DNA of 64,000 nt, taken from positions 89,968 to 153,967 of the IMG/VR virus record IMGVR_UViG_3300043411_001777; one strand, written 5' to 3'. Every line of letters starts with the position of its first letter. The first letter of the stretch is position 1. A program made the position numbers and the translations under genes. Below the pieces are notes generated by a model, which had not been told where the DNA came from, did no database searches, and saw nothing but the letters and a program-made list of their open reading frames with translations. Positions 31,501 through 41,171 of the stretch are shown piece after piece. Origin of the DNA: a virus.

Positions 31501-33204
31501 GAATGGGTCCACAGCATTCCGCATTGGACGGTTAAATAGGAGCGTGGTAGGGCTATTTAACGCCGAGGTGTAGGCTCGCTCAAACCCCATATAGCGATGG
31601 GCGATATACTTGGGGTTGGGGCGGGTAAGCGGTCCAAGGACCGTTGCCATGGGGAAACGCCCAGAAGACCCAATGAAGTATTGGTTCAGCACCAGCCCAA
31701 GGGTGTTCAACGAAGCGAACTCCATAATTGGGGAATGCATCCACCGATAGTCAATCTCAACATCAACCGTACCCGGAGCCTGATATGGAATCGGAGTCTC
31801 CAAAAGGATGGACCCGTTCCAGGGATTGACTGCCCGAACAGCAACCTCAGTCCCATTAAGCCGCACAGTAACATCGTTAGGAGTCGCAGGCGTCGCGTCT
31901 CCCCAATCCTTGACCAATGGGCCGTGGGTAGTCAGGAGTACGTTATTTGCGTAACCGTCATCTCCCACAAAAGCATCGGTAACGCCATGCAGGAAGTTGA
32001 GCGCCGCAGAGTAAACAGTGCTACTGGAAGAAACTGACAATCCACTAATGATGAAGCTATTCGTTGCAATAGCGGCCAACACTACGGCTACCCCAGGGCC
32101 TCCTACAGTTGCAGAAACACCCAACAGGTCCGCGAAAGGGGCAGAGATCCATGGGTGGTCGTTGACCAGAACTGTCCAAATCTCAACATCTGGGTTCCGA
32201 ACTAACGAAAGGGTACCTCCATCAGACCAATCTGCGTTCACAGTGGTGGTAAAAGCCCCGGAGACTAGACGCAATTGGTAAGTGCCGGCTGCGTATCGCA
32301 GAATAACACTCAAACCATGTCCAGCTCCCGTTGCTGCATCTGCAAAGACAAACTGCAAGGGTTCAATCGTTCCCGCAATCAATGCCCCCGGATGGACTTC
32401 AAACTGGAGATCCGCACGCACCGCAGACGTTGTTGTTATCTTGCCTGAGGTGTCCCAGAAAGCGTAACCATATTCCGAAACCCCAAGACTCTCCATCACA
32501 AGAGCGCCCGAATCTATCACAGAAGACCCAGCACCCGCGTTGATGGGTATCGCCAGCAGCTCGTCAGTTTCTAACGGCAGAGTGCTGCCATCATATGTAA
32601 TTGCCGACGCTGGACTAACTGTTACATCATAGGTAAGTGACGTCTGGTCACTTACTGTGACCAACACCTTATTATCATCCCCATCGTACGGGTGTGTAAT
32701 AGACTCTACGACGAGAGATATTGGGTAATCAATACGATCAACAATTTCGTAATCCGAAACTGACCCCGGATCTGACAAATCCGTACTGAACTCCAAAACC
32801 ACTTCTGTGGGGGAAATGGCCTCAGCCGTAAATGTAAAATCCTCACCTCGACACAAGAGGGAAACGGAATCCACCAACGGATTTCCAACAAGGTCTACAG
32901 GACCGTTAGGAATCAACGTATAGGTCCCACCCAACGTTGTGCCCGTGTGTGTGATCACAATCACCGTGGCCCCACCATCCTGAGTTTCTTCTTCTTCGAT
33001 ATCCGTAATGGATACCGCAACTCCGGTAACCTCTGCAATACTCCAAGAGGCTAAGTCAAGCACACTCGCTTGCTGCATTGGCTCATTAAAGGTGACCTGT
33101 ATCTGATACCCGTTGATGCTCAACGGGATCATTGAGGGGTAATCAGTCTCTACGTCACCAAAAGACGCCTGCCCATATGGACTATGTCCGTAGCCGTTTG
33201 CCAT
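28525..33204 (-). CDS. Large adhesin-like protein with Ig-like and lectin-like domains (1559 residues)
   Basis: The N-terminal region has two Ig-like units of the SwmB/Big type (I-Q-V-T-F-N-E-P-M-Q-Q-A-S at about 34-46, then T-E-V-V-L-E-F-S-T-D-L). Later parts contain several jelly-roll-like stretches (for example A-Y-W/W-D-T-S-G-K and F-D-S-G-S-R-I-F) resembling LamG/concanavalin folds. The protein has no signal peptide or transmembrane region, as expected for a virion component. TAATG coupling with the tailspike gene (stop and start share bases at 33204) supports co-translation. It is probably a host-binding fibre. Confidence 0.7.
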   Translation of the reverse strand: MANGYGHSPYGQASFGDVETDYPSMIPLSINGYQIQVTFNEPMQQASVLDLASWSIAEVTGVAVSITDIEEEETQDGGATVIVITHTGTTLGGTYTLIPNGPVDLVGNPLVDSVSLLCRGEDFTFTAEAISPTEVVLEFSTDLSDPGSVSDYEIVDRIDYPISLVVESITHPYDGDDNKVLVTVSDQTSLTYDVTVSPASAITYDGSTLPLETDELLAIPINAGAGSSVIDSGALVMESLGVSEYGYAFWDTSGKITTTSAVRADLQFEVHPGALIAGTIEPLQFVFADAATGAGHGLSVILRYAAGTYQLRLVSGAFTTTVNADWSDGGTLSLVRNPDVEIWTVLVNDHPWISAPFADLLGVSATVGGPGVAVVLAAIATNSFIISGLSVSSSSTVYSAALNFLHGVTDAFVGDDGYANNVLLTTHGPLVKDWGDATPATPNDVTVRLNGTEVAVRAVNPWNGSILLETPIPYQAPGTVDVEIDYRWMHSPIMEFASLNTLGLVLNQYFIGSSGRFPMATVLGPLTRPNPKYIAHRYMGFERAYTSALNSPTTLLFNRPMRNAVDPFRRTLSAAPVSWEGLQVPTEEGWALSGTDTGGPNTDGTYNLLDESSSPYEEDSNSCAVYSQSIDSTYAFTGYFVSRFTIDAYTLDGVFTGVGFGCHTNRKLFFVGCLEINGVRHVGVLSNPERPDLTASWNIGPNSQITIKTASSFEIPNASIPLDFQENDRFQILDGVQAGTYTISSLSRGAVNTTIVIEEVFPASYKAFGGQYPTVYFETDWRTLFTYRLEVDTAESSCTLTVSGDTRGSLSLSASSVRIPPPSELPLVLPLTGTGATFFGSFSRTATNQTTWSFYRAGVVPYLGTELKEGVLVQTEMTALPEDNEEPWFREGVSNSGAVASSVLTLKDLGAHSGVYATYSRYEPFLTSKAILDLQADLSVTSGSRGVGDASLLIDDGKRKILLATLLYAEGYSAPYRRLLKPAQLSFIGFSTPEEQGWDIDTQVVLTEVRNQAFFQTGWSLNPETNNGYGYYSSELDLTEMAGFDSGSRIFEAAITVVNLVGSPPISFGGNFGSASEREVIVRLAVVAEVPYVYLVSDGAAVVAYTFDWNDGVEHIYRVTAIAEGSVTLTIDGEVQLLTQDYTDFVVAGNNTSFAWGVFPDLPGDAEDTATILWRAVTAVAIPSASAKRTLGVLRGTDEWDIDSWELPRSDSSSALNSAQVGPAIEEMDWTATTEVRVLRDPEWGVTVIRPDLAAPPYYVAESGSAGSGFLTETVEPSAGWINVEYKQLPRATSLVGKISFGSLNAEAITEQLWDYVRYRIFNHPSDSRSLSHPMVLNRFNVIHSGELGKDTTPESVILEVTGGNSVNLRPTQVYAKSVFKVVDGSTIWTQESWDFDARSQILTLKFEEEFANPLVTVVYSASVPTETYLRAEPFWDSATLLNEGTPPFVLSQVGKAVKGEDSTGGALARDFLTYTDPEGTYLEEAEHFTIDNDGDNNLLAIACDGVPLQESAGLVIEFSGDLFTESGIMDGWDLSNGDVEVILTDEFDVVQATHNLVG

Positions 33205-35171
33205 TAAAAGGTGTACCAGTTAGTGCCGTCGAAAAACAAATTGACACTACCGTAGTTCGTAGAGATTACCGCAGAGGCACCCCCATCAATAAGCGACCCA
33301 TCCGAGGTCGTGATGGTGATTGGGTACGAAGCAGCCGTGCCGGAAATGTCCTTCACCGTTATTTGAGTGCTGATGGTGATACCCCCGCCAGCCCCGGTGG
33401 GCGGAGTTGCAGGCAACTCGACCGAAAAAGGAGCCGCAGCCGGGTCCACCCCAATAATCTCCCTTCCAAAAGGAACCACATAAGGGGTGGCCCCAGGAGC
33501 AACAAAGGCCCGGGTTCCAATTCGTGTGCTCAATTCGTCGATAGCATCCTGGACATTGTAAACGGATCCAACCAGCCCCGGGCTAGTCGTTAACCGCTTA
33601 TTCATGGGGACTGTATTCACCCAATTAGGGTTGTCCGTCCAAACAGAGTAAGCTACGCTAACCGGATGGCCTGTAGACGAAAAGGTTGTAGGATTCCCAG
33701 TCGGGAACGTAATCGGGCCACATGCAGTATGAGTCAAATACACATTGACATCACCGGATGTACACGTCGTGTCTAATTCAAGCCCATCCAAATTAGAATG
33801 TTCGGCCGTAACCGTCAAATTGTCAGTTACGGTTGAAGCTCCACCATGAGCATTTAGAAGAACCGTACCGCATTTCGAAAACCGCAAGGTTAAGTCAACA
33901 GGGCCTTGAATCCCATCGCCAAAAGTCTCAATTCGGGTGTACTCCAAAATCACAACACAGGTGTCGAGATCAGCATTTGGATTTGCCAAAATACCATTGA
34001 CCCCTGTTATGTGGCAACGGACCAGGCTCAGTTGGGAAGGAGCATCAAACTCAACAACCCACGAGGTGGGGTCAACAGCGTCTACCGCACAGCTAAAAAA
34101 GCAACTGTCCATTAAGGCGTTCACATTAGCATCAGCCCTAACCACCCGAAAAGCTGGAGCAGTTGCATCCAAAAACTTCTGGAGAAAAGCACAATTGGTG
34201 GCATGAAACACACCCCCAGTCAAATCAAACGTGGGGTAAGCGACGTCCACAATGCATTCAAATTGGAGGTTCTCCACACAGACAATATCCGTTGCTCCTC
34301 CGTTAAAAACGTGAGAGCTTCCGGCCGTTCGGAGTTGAACTCCGGTCGGGTTTCCTGGGAAAAAGACCCCACCTACCTCAAAACCTCTGTAACCCAAACC
34401 TACAAGGTTTACGAAGGGCTCTAACGTAAGGCTCTCTGCGTACAGGCCCGGCTGAATTAGGATTGTCCAGGGGTTCGTGGAACTTGGGGCAGGCTCACCC
34501 CGAGACACTGCATCTGCCGCATAATCAATGGCATCCTGCACCGAAGAGAAATCTCCGTGTGCAACAGCCGCCATCGTAATGGCTGAGGTTGCCATGCTGC
34601 CAGGCAACTCAAACTCATTAGCTAAGGTGTTGGGAGTCTCCGTATTATCCCGACCCCTATTGGCATCCACGAAGAGCGTACGGCCGCTAGTGGCAGTTCT
34701 GCGAAGCAGGGCAAGCATGCGCTGCATGTTCTTATTCTGGATACCCGCCCAACCCTTCGTGCTGATATCCACTGGGATATTCTCGGACGGATCCCGCTGC
34801 TCTGTGGGTGAGATAAGCTCCAACTGAGCAAAATCAGTCTGGCACCGTAACGCTACGTACTGAACGTCTTCCGTTCCCAGCCCAGAATCTATCAACAGCC
34901 GAACAAGATAGGTCCCTTCATTGTCCACTACAAAATTAGCAGTTTGTGAGTTAGCATTATCAGGTGCCAAAAACACAGCGGCTGAGGCCGTCCCGTCTGG
35001 ACGGTCAGGAATGAATGAAAGGGACCAAAGGTATGTAGCCGCCACATTGATAGAGGTAAGGGCTACTTCATACCCAACCAGCAAATCGCTACGGCTTGCA
35101 TTATCCACCGTTGGTGGGACCACAGGGCCCCCCAAACTAGAATGTAGCACTGATCGAATGTTAGCAGTCAC
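33204..35171 (-). CDS. Tailspike-like protein with right-handed beta-helix (pectin-lyase fold)
   Basis: The 655-residue product starts with a PKD/Ig-like region (Y-L-W-S-L-S-F-I ... G-T-Y-L-V-R-L-L-I-D). From about residue 205 it has F-S-S-V-Q-D-A-I-D-Y-A followed by P-W-T-I-L-I-Q-P-G-L-Y and L-V-G-L-G, the signature entry of pectin-lyase-type beta-helices, with repeating strand turns up to about 530. The C-terminus is a Gly/Thr-rich strand region. Such helices in tailspikes bind or cleave surface polysaccharides; catalytic residues cannot be picked out. The start is GTG 35171 with AAGGAG five bases upstream. Confidence 0.78.
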   Translation of the reverse strand: MTANIRSVLHSSLGGPVVPPTVDNASRSDLLVGYEVALTSINVAATYLWSLSFIPDRPDGTASAAVFLAPDNANSQTANFVVDNEGTYLVRLLIDSGLGTEDVQYVALRCQTDFAQLELISPTEQRDPSENIPVDISTKGWAGIQNKNMQRMLALLRRTATSGRTLFVDANRGRDNTETPNTLANEFELPGSMATSAITMAAVAHGDFSSVQDAIDYAADAVSRGEPAPSSTNPWTILIQPGLYAESLTLEPFVNLVGLGYRGFEVGGVFFPGNPTGVQLRTAGSSHVFNGGATDIVCVENLQFECIVDVAYPTFDLTGGVFHATNCAFLQKFLDATAPAFRVVRADANVNALMDSCFFSCAVDAVDPTSWVVEFDAPSQLSLVRCHITGVNGILANPNADLDTCVVILEYTRIETFGDGIQGPVDLTLRFSKCGTVLLNAHGGASTVTDNLTVTAEHSNLDGLELDTTCTSGDVNVYLTHTACGPITFPTGNPTTFSSTGHPVSVAYSVWTDNPNWVNTVPMNKRLTTSPGLVGSVYNVQDAIDELSTRIGTRAFVAPGATPYVVPFGREIIGVDPAAAPFSVELPATPPTGAGGGITISTQITVKDISGTAASYPITITTSDGSLIDGGASAVISTNYGSVNLFFDGTNWYTF

Positions 35172-35189
35172 CGATACTCCTTTCCCCTA

Positions 35190-36479
35190 TCAAGGACTAT
35201 AGAAGAAATGGGAGACGTCCTCTCCCTCAACCAATCGAGGGGTCTTTACTCCAAGCCGGTCCACCCCCACAGTATAGGACTGTCCGGTAAGAACTCGTGG
35301 CATTCGCTTGTACAAGCGAAGAAGACTGGGAGCAATTTGGACTTCCGTGTAAGTCCCAACAGGGACCACAAAACCCAATTTCCCCCCATCATTACCAGAT
35401 AGGGCGTCAATTCGATAAGAACCGAGGTTGGGGCCTTCCGAAAACGTTAAAACCTCACCCTCAACTACCGATGCGAAATCCTGATCCGGATCGGTTACCG
35501 AATAACCACTGACAGTCGCAAGCCCCTCAAGACCTGAGCTAGTGGTATATCGCCTGGGTGTGCTGTCATCAAAAACAAAGCCCAACACTTCCCGAACTCG
35601 ATAGGTATTGGCATTCAGTCCAGCGTGGATTACCAGCTCTGCACCCGGCAGGATATGCTCAAAGGACCTTGAGGTGTCCGAAAACAGAGTGCGATCCACC
35701 CATGTCGTACCCCCCTCTCCAGAAAGAGACTTAACCCCTCCGCAATACTTTCGGTAATCCTCATAGTTGTAGGAGGATCCCGTCGCAAAGAACTCATCCT
35801 CAGGAACGGGGATAGTTTCGAGGAAGAGGTGTCGGTAGCTGTAAAGCACGTGAGCAGGCTTAAGTGCGCGAAGAACAATTCTGGCATTTTCCTGCAACAA
35901 GGCAGGGTTTTCGGGAAACTCTGTGCCCTCATCTTGAGAAACAAGGATTTCAAGTGAGAACTGGCTTCCCAAAGGTGCATTACTTCGCCGATCTCGATAG
36001 GTTATCGGCGTCTCAAGCACCGAGATATCCGCGTCAGTTAGAAGCTCCAAACCCTCTTGTATGGAGGTGGCTTTCGAACCCTTGACCAGAATTAGGAGCA
36101 TCTGCTCCAAGAATGACCTAAAGGAAAGGTCACCTTCTATCTTTGGATACCCACTAGCAACGTCTGGGAATACCAACTGCCCTATGATTTGGTACAAGAA
36201 TTCAGGTCGTGTGTACGAGACTTGGTTGTCAGCGAACACCTCTTGAGCTTCAATTTGAAGCTTCGCGATCTGCTCCGCTAAGGCTTGGAATTCCAGGGTG
36301 TAAAACGGACCCGTAACCTCAGACACGTAATTGCTTGGCAGCAATTCCCGGTACACACGCATGATCTCTTCAAGCAAATTCTGAACGGCATCTCGCTTCG
36401 CCTGGGAGTCCCCTAAGGGGGCTGGATTTAGCGCGATCGAGGTTGAAAATTGCTGCTTAGGGTTAGGCTGGTCTGTCAT
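35190..36479 (-). CDS. Baseplate-associated protein next to J (wedge candidate)
   Basis: The 429-residue product has a helical first half (about 20-210, with L-L-E-E-I-M-R-V-Y-R-E-L-L and L-E-F-Q-A-L-A-E-Q-I) and a beta-rich second half. It overlaps the baseplate J gene by ATGA and follows it in the operon, where T4-like and P2-like phages place wedge partners (gpI, gp53, gp7). Sequence alone does not show membership in those families, so the call relies on position and on the helix-then-strand layout. Confidence 0.55.
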   Translation of the reverse strand: MTDQPNPKQQFSTSIALNPAPLGDSQAKRDAVQNLLEEIMRVYRELLPSNYVSEVTGPFYTLEFQALAEQIAKLQIEAQEVFADNQVSYTRPEFLYQIIGQLVFPDVASGYPKIEGDLSFRSFLEQMLLILVKGSKATSIQEGLELLTDADISVLETPITYRDRRSNAPLGSQFSLEILVSQDEGTEFPENPALLQENARIVLRALKPAHVLYSYRHLFLETIPVPEDEFFATGSSYNYEDYRKYCGGVKSLSGEGGTTWVDRTLFSDTSRSFEHILPGAELVIHAGLNANTYRVREVLGFVFDDSTPRRYTTSSGLEGLATVSGYSVTDPDQDFASVVEGEVLTFSEGPNLGSYRIDALSGNDGGKLGFVVPVGTYTEVQIAPSLLRLYKRMPRVLTGQSYTVGVDRLGVKTPRLVEGEDVSHFFYSP

Positions 36480-39400
36480 GCGCGACCCCGGATCCGAGCT
36501 GCAAAGTCCGGCTCTTCGTCCATCACAATCTCCAAGTCTCCTAGAGTCAAATACTCTATCGGAGAGGGGACAATGCTCTTGACACCTGAATCCCCATCCA
36601 CCACATAATAGCAGTGATACTCATAATCCGTTGGAACCTCTCCCTTCGGAAGAACCAGCAGCACTCTATTACGAGAAAGCTCCTCACGCTTATCCGCGCG
36701 CTCTGTAGCTGTGGCAAACGGATATGCCGCCTGGAGGGTGCTTTCGTCCGTAACTCCTGGGACAACCATTCCGGAAGCACCAATAATGTACTCAGCTCCG
36801 GCCCGATACTTGAAAGGGACCCCATTTGCATTCGGAGGGGTGTCAAAATGGGTGAGGACAGTCTTATTCTGAGTTACCCCACGGAATTCGTATTCCGGGC
36901 CCCCACCATTGGTAGTGCTAGCCTCTAGCTCCTGCACAAGAAAAAACACATCGGTTGTGGAAGTAGACCATGAAGTGATATGAACGTAATCCGAGTCCTG
37001 CTCGACGAGCAAAGGTTCTTGGCTCACCACAGCCCCATCCGACTTTGTCATTTTCGTGAAAGGCAGAACCAAATAGGACACCCCTGACAACCCCTTAACC
37101 ACATCCACAACATCAGACGGGTACAAGGGCTCCCCTTGGGATAGCCCATCAAAAAGTCTGGAAACTTCCGCCCGAATTGCACCCTTCATTTGGGTAGCCG
37201 ACTTCTGCCGATAGGCAGAGTTTGCCAATACTACAACGAGCACCAAACTGACAGGGACCGGAATGGCAGCCTTGGCGAGCACATCTGCACTCCCATGCCG
37301 ATTGTTATCGAGGTCTTGCTGAACCGCAGAAATCAAGGCATTGGTGCGGTAAGTGACCACAAAGTTCTCGTCATGCTCATAATCAAACAAAAGGGACTGG
37401 CCCTCCACAATTTCAGAATCAGAGGTTAGCTGAATGCCAATAGGGGTAGTCTCATCCCCCGAAACTAAGGTGTAGTCGGGTGTTCCACTTAGAACAAAGG
37501 GACTGATGTACTCAACAGTTCGGTCATTTGAGAAAACGCGCAAAGACAAAGGGTTAGCCCCTAAGTTGTTGACGTATTCAATGCCGTCGAGAATAACATG
37601 AGCCTCGTCTTCCACAACAATAGGCTCACTTGACGGAATACTGATATTCCCATCGGGATCCTGCACCACCTGTATGTAGTCATTTGCCTCTGAAGACCGC
37701 CCTAATTGGAAAGGGCTTTCCGTGTGGAACAAGCTATAGAGATCCGAAGAAACCGTCCCCGTTCGGGAACCTGTAAAAGACACGATGCTACTTACAGGTT
37801 GTCGGGTGAAGATGTACTTGTTGCTACGGCGATAGCGATATGAACCTCGGATAAGGTCCTCCAAATCCAAATCCGCAGGGTCATTCAGGGTGCCGTCCAA
37901 CTGAATCATGTTGTAGGACGTGACTTCCACGTTTGTGAGGTCAAAAGCATAGTCCTTTGACTCATTACGCATTTGGAAACCGAAGTCCCCGAAGTCCAGC
38001 ATTTCAATGATGGGGTTTTCTTCGCTCAGATTCGGGTCGATGGCACGGAAACGCAGATCCGAAGGGTCTCCAAAGGTCTCAAATTGCATCCCCTTGACCA
38101 GAGAAAAGGAGAAAGCAAACGCATCTGTGACGGACGCTTCCACGCCGCCACGAACCCAAACATCAACTTTCCCGCCCGTGTGCAAATCATGCTCAGGCAA
38201 GTAATCCCGAAGCATCAACGGATGCCCGGCCTCGATCACATTGACCTGGCGGACGCCACCGATAGCGGCCGCTGTGCGCACGATACCCTGTGCCGTCCCC
38301 ACGTCCACCGACGCAATGGCGTTCCCTGCACGAGTAGCCAACTCACGATTAGTCTCACGGCCTTTACCGCCAAAGGTGCGGCTTTCGTTGGTTACCTGGA
38401 CCCCAGCCGGGGCTCCCGTAATAGTCCGGATAACCCCCGGAGCGACATCACCGCTAACCCCAGAAGAAGCCGCCTGAATGAATGCACGGGTCGACCAGCG
38501 CCCGGTGACAGGGTTGTAGTTAGAACCCGCCCCAGAAGCGTTTATCTGGGCATTTGAGGTCAACCTGAAGCGCTGCCCCCCACCGGACACTTCCTGCCCA
38601 ATGAAGAAAGACAGGCTTGTTGACGGCCGCGAAGTCACATATATAGTAACCTCACCGCGGGAAGCCTTGCCACTCTCTCTTGAGGAAGCAGTACGGGCTG
38701 CCAAGGCGTCAAAACTGTTGTCGATCAAAGCCTGAACCTCAGCATCAGAACGCAGGTAAAAGGCGGCCTTTAGCTGTTGCTTGTAACTGCTCTGATTTAC
38801 AGGGATTGAGGTTCCAGTTCCCGAAGGATCATCAATTGCAAGCAGGGTTGCAAAATTGGAGGCCGCGTGGACGAACTCCAAAATGAAGCGGATTCGAGAA
38901 GCTTCTAGGACGAAGGGGTCAATCTTAGTATCCCGAGTCACCGACCCGGCATGTACCGCGATTAGAGGCTGGCTTCTGTGGATTGCCTCCACGATCTGCC
39001 CATCGATTTGCGTGGTGGAAACCACAGGCAAAGAACCCACTTGCGGGGTTAGAAGTAGGGGTGTTCCAGACACCTCAGGACTGAAAGCACTCTCAACCTC
39101 AATATCAGAGATCAGGTATATCGCCGTAACGGCGTAAAAGACGGGCTCTGTTGGGGCAATAGTGCTAAACAGCGGGTTTGGAACGGTCGGGTTCGTGGAT
39201 GTTAGGGTGCCCTGCCTATCGTGTACAAAAGAGAACTGTGTCTCAACCGAGACAGCCTGCACTGTGATAGAAGTCCGGAGTCGAGTAACCAACTCGGAAA
39301 TCGAGAACCCTTCATTGAAATCTGTCTGCACGACAACGCCATCCGCGTCTGTTTGGGTGCCCAACAGATTGAAATAGAGGGGGTCTGCTAGACGCACATC

Positions 39401-39982
39401 GTTTTCGTCTACGGTGATATCGGAGTCAATTTCCGTATCTGCTATATCAGATAGGACTTCCACACTCTCGCCCGTAGAAATCAGAGTCGGGTTGATCCGA
39501 TACCAGCCTACAGACCCGCCTGCGGGTGCCGTGGTTGCGTAAACGTTGTAGCCCATTACGTTCGAATCTTCCAACCCAGAGATAACTACTTTCACAGTAC
39601 GATCTTGACGCTCAACCCAAACACCAGTCGGGGGGGATGCTACGGACCCAAACTCATTCTCCGTAGATAGGATAGCCGTGGCTTTGCCCACCGAAGTGGA
39701 CCCACCACTCGACAAAATACTCTTCACCTCAATGACATTGTCCCCGAAAAACAGTTGCAGACCATTTGGGTAAGCCGCAGGATTTGGGACTGTAAACGAG
39801 GTCCCCTCAAACACAATAAGGTCCGGATCAGAGGAAAAGTCCCCGCCGTTGATAGCAATCTGCATATCAATGGTATCAGCATCCACAACGCCAGAGAAAA
39901 ACCGGAACGATGACGTAGTGGAGAAGATGAAATCTGACCGAAGAACATTATCCGGCCCGTAGAATTGCGGGGCAGTTGCCAT
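36476..39982 (-). CDS. Baseplate J-like protein (gp6/gp47 family, enlarged)
   Basis: Baseplate J proteins form the wedge ring of contractile tails. The family signature is clear near residue 510-600: S-G-V-S-G-D-V-A-P-G-V-I-R-T-I, then G-G-K-G-R-E-T-N-R-E-L-A-T-R-A-G-N-A-I-A (equivalent to GG-x-D-x-E-S-D-x-x-L-R-x-R), and A-I-G-G-V-R-Q-V-N-V. At 1168 residues it is much longer than P2 gpJ (about 300) and T4 gp6 (about 660), with added beta-rich N- and C-terminal parts. It overlaps the gp25-like gene (TAATG) upstream and the wedge candidate (ATGA) downstream. Confidence 0.88.
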   Translation of the reverse strand: MATAPQFYGPDNVLRSDFIFSTTSSFRFFSGVVDADTIDMQIAINGGDFSSDPDLIVFEGTSFTVPNPAAYPNGLQLFFGDNVIEVKSILSSGGSTSVGKATAILSTENEFGSVASPPTGVWVERQDRTVKVVISGLEDSNVMGYNVYATTAPAGGSVGWYRINPTLISTGESVEVLSDIADTEIDSDITVDENDVRLADPLYFNLLGTQTDADGVVVQTDFNEGFSISELVTRLRTSITVQAVSVETQFSFVHDRQGTLTSTNPTVPNPLFSTIAPTEPVFYAVTAIYLISDIEVESAFSPEVSGTPLLLTPQVGSLPVVSTTQIDGQIVEAIHRSQPLIAVHAGSVTRDTKIDPFVLEASRIRFILEFVHAASNFATLLAIDDPSGTGTSIPVNQSSYKQQLKAAFYLRSDAEVQALIDNSFDALAARTASSRESGKASRGEVTIYVTSRPSTSLSFFIGQEVSGGGQRFRLTSNAQINASGAGSNYNPVTGRWSTRAFIQAASSGVSGDVAPGVIRTITGAPAGVQVTNESRTFGGKGRETNRELATRAGNAIASVDVGTAQGIVRTAAAIGGVRQVNVIEAGHPLMLRDYLPEHDLHTGGKVDVWVRGGVEASVTDAFAFSFSLVKGMQFETFGDPSDLRFRAIDPNLSEENPIIEMLDFGDFGFQMRNESKDYAFDLTNVEVTSYNMIQLDGTLNDPADLDLEDLIRGSYRYRRSNKYIFTRQPVSSIVSFTGSRTGTVSSDLYSLFHTESPFQLGRSSEANDYIQVVQDPDGNISIPSSEPIVVEDEAHVILDGIEYVNNLGANPLSLRVFSNDRTVEYISPFVLSGTPDYTLVSGDETTPIGIQLTSDSEIVEGQSLLFDYEHDENFVVTYRTNALISAVQQDLDNNRHGSADVLAKAAIPVPVSLVLVVVLANSAYRQKSATQMKGAIRAEVSRLFDGLSQGEPLYPSDVVDVVKGLSGVSYLVLPFTKMTKSDGAVVSQEPLLVEQDSDYVHITSWSTSTTDVFFLVQELEASTTNGGGPEYEFRGVTQNKTVLTHFDTPPNANGVPFKYRAGAEYIIGASGMVVPGVTDESTLQAAYPFATATERADKREELSRNRVLLVLPKGEVPTDYEYHCYYVVDGDSGVKSIVPSPIEYLTLGDLEIVMDEEPDFAARIRGRA

Positions 39983-41088
39983 TAGAGCACTCCCAAGGAT
40001 TGACCATTAGTCCCCGCCTGAGCAGTGACGCCTGGGACCGTGAAGACCACGGGGATATTGATAGGTTCGGCCGATGCGTTTTGCACCGTTATGTCAATTA
40101 GGAACACCGTCGGATCTTTCTCGTGCTGCATTACATTAACACTCAATATCGAGTATAGCCGTTCTCGCGGTGAAACTTGTTGGACAACAGCCTGTTGCCT
40201 TTGAACGTTCTGCACCAGAGAAAGCGCGCGACGTACATCCTCAGATAAGAGGGCCGCAGTTCCGGCTAAAACCTTGGTTCCAACGACGGATTTTACGATT
40301 GACCCGTACTGACGGTGAAAGAAATTGCTTCCGCGCTCTGTAAGCAGCATCTTGAGCACGATTTGTTGCAGCAAGGACTCATTCTCAATGAGAATGTCTT
40401 GGCCAGAAGCATCATACCTGAAGTCATTCTCGACATTCGTTCCGCCGCATCTGAGACACCGGTCTCTTGACGTAGCATAGCTAATCTTGAGTAACGGGTT
40501 GCTTAAGACGGGCTCTCTAAACCGCGGATACTTATCCGTGATCGTTATGTCCCGTATCTGTCGGGAATATGCCAAGATATCCCATGCTGGCAAAATCTTC
40601 TGCCCACGCGCTCCGTAGCATCGACCATTTGATGAGCTACCGAAACCCAACGCGGCAACGGCGGAACCAGATACCTTAACAAAGGATTCCGGTCCTACTT
40701 GAGAGGTGTCCGAAATGCTCAAATGCCCATTGACATTTTCAGCTAGGAATGTCCCGCGCCCCCGCAGCTCACGCAAAACTTGTTCCGTTGTAAGACGCGT
40801 CCGGCTCGCTACGGGCAGGCTGATACCCCAACTCCCCTGAGAGGTCTCAACCGTCAAGTCTTTGGTCAACGGCGTTAAATCAAAGGGCCCCCCGACTGAA
40901 GCGAACAGTTGGGCCACAGAGAATAACCCCGATTGGGGGATGGCAATATCATTAGCTGTGAGCCTGACTGTATTGCTACTAGCAATGCTCTGGGCAGTCT
41001 GCAAAGTCCTACGGTCTGAAGGGAGCGTCAAACGCTCTTCGTAGGTTAAGTGGGGGCAGTTCCAGCCTAAGGCAAAATCACGTGACAT
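39982..41088 (-). CDS. Baseplate wedge protein with gp25/gpW-like domain
   Basis: The C-terminal part has L-L-T-E-R-G-S-N-F-F-H-R-Q-Y-G-S-I-V, the core of the gp25/GPW lysozyme-like baseplate family (L-L-T-x-P-G-E-R-x-x-x-P-x-F-G). T4 gp25 helps start sheath assembly at the baseplate. Here the domain is fused to about 200 extra N-terminal residues with one C-L-R-C pair. ATG 41088 has a GAGAGG element about 11 bases upstream and is preferred over ATG 41109. The 368-residue product is roughly three times the length of T4 gp25. Confidence 0.75.
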   Translation of the reverse strand: MSRDFALGWNCPHLTYEERLTLPSDRRTLQTAQSIASSNTVRLTANDIAIPQSGLFSVAQLFASVGGPFDLTPLTKDLTVETSQGSWGISLPVASRTRLTTEQVLRELRGRGTFLAENVNGHLSISDTSQVGPESFVKVSGSAVAALGFGSSSNGRCYGARGQKILPAWDILAYSRQIRDITITDKYPRFREPVLSNPLLKISYATSRDRCLRCGGTNVENDFRYDASGQDILIENESLLQQIVLKMLLTERGSNFFHRQYGSIVKSVVGTKVLAGTAALLSEDVRRALSLVQNVQRQQAVVQQVSPRERLYSILSVNVMQHEKDPTVFLIDITVQNASAEPINIPVVFTVPGVTAQAGTNGQSLGVL

Positions 41089-41171
41089 TATTGCAGGGTC
41101 CTCTCCCATATCTAACGATAGACGGAGAACCGCCCAATAATCACACGATACCAGAACCCTAAAGAGGTGTA

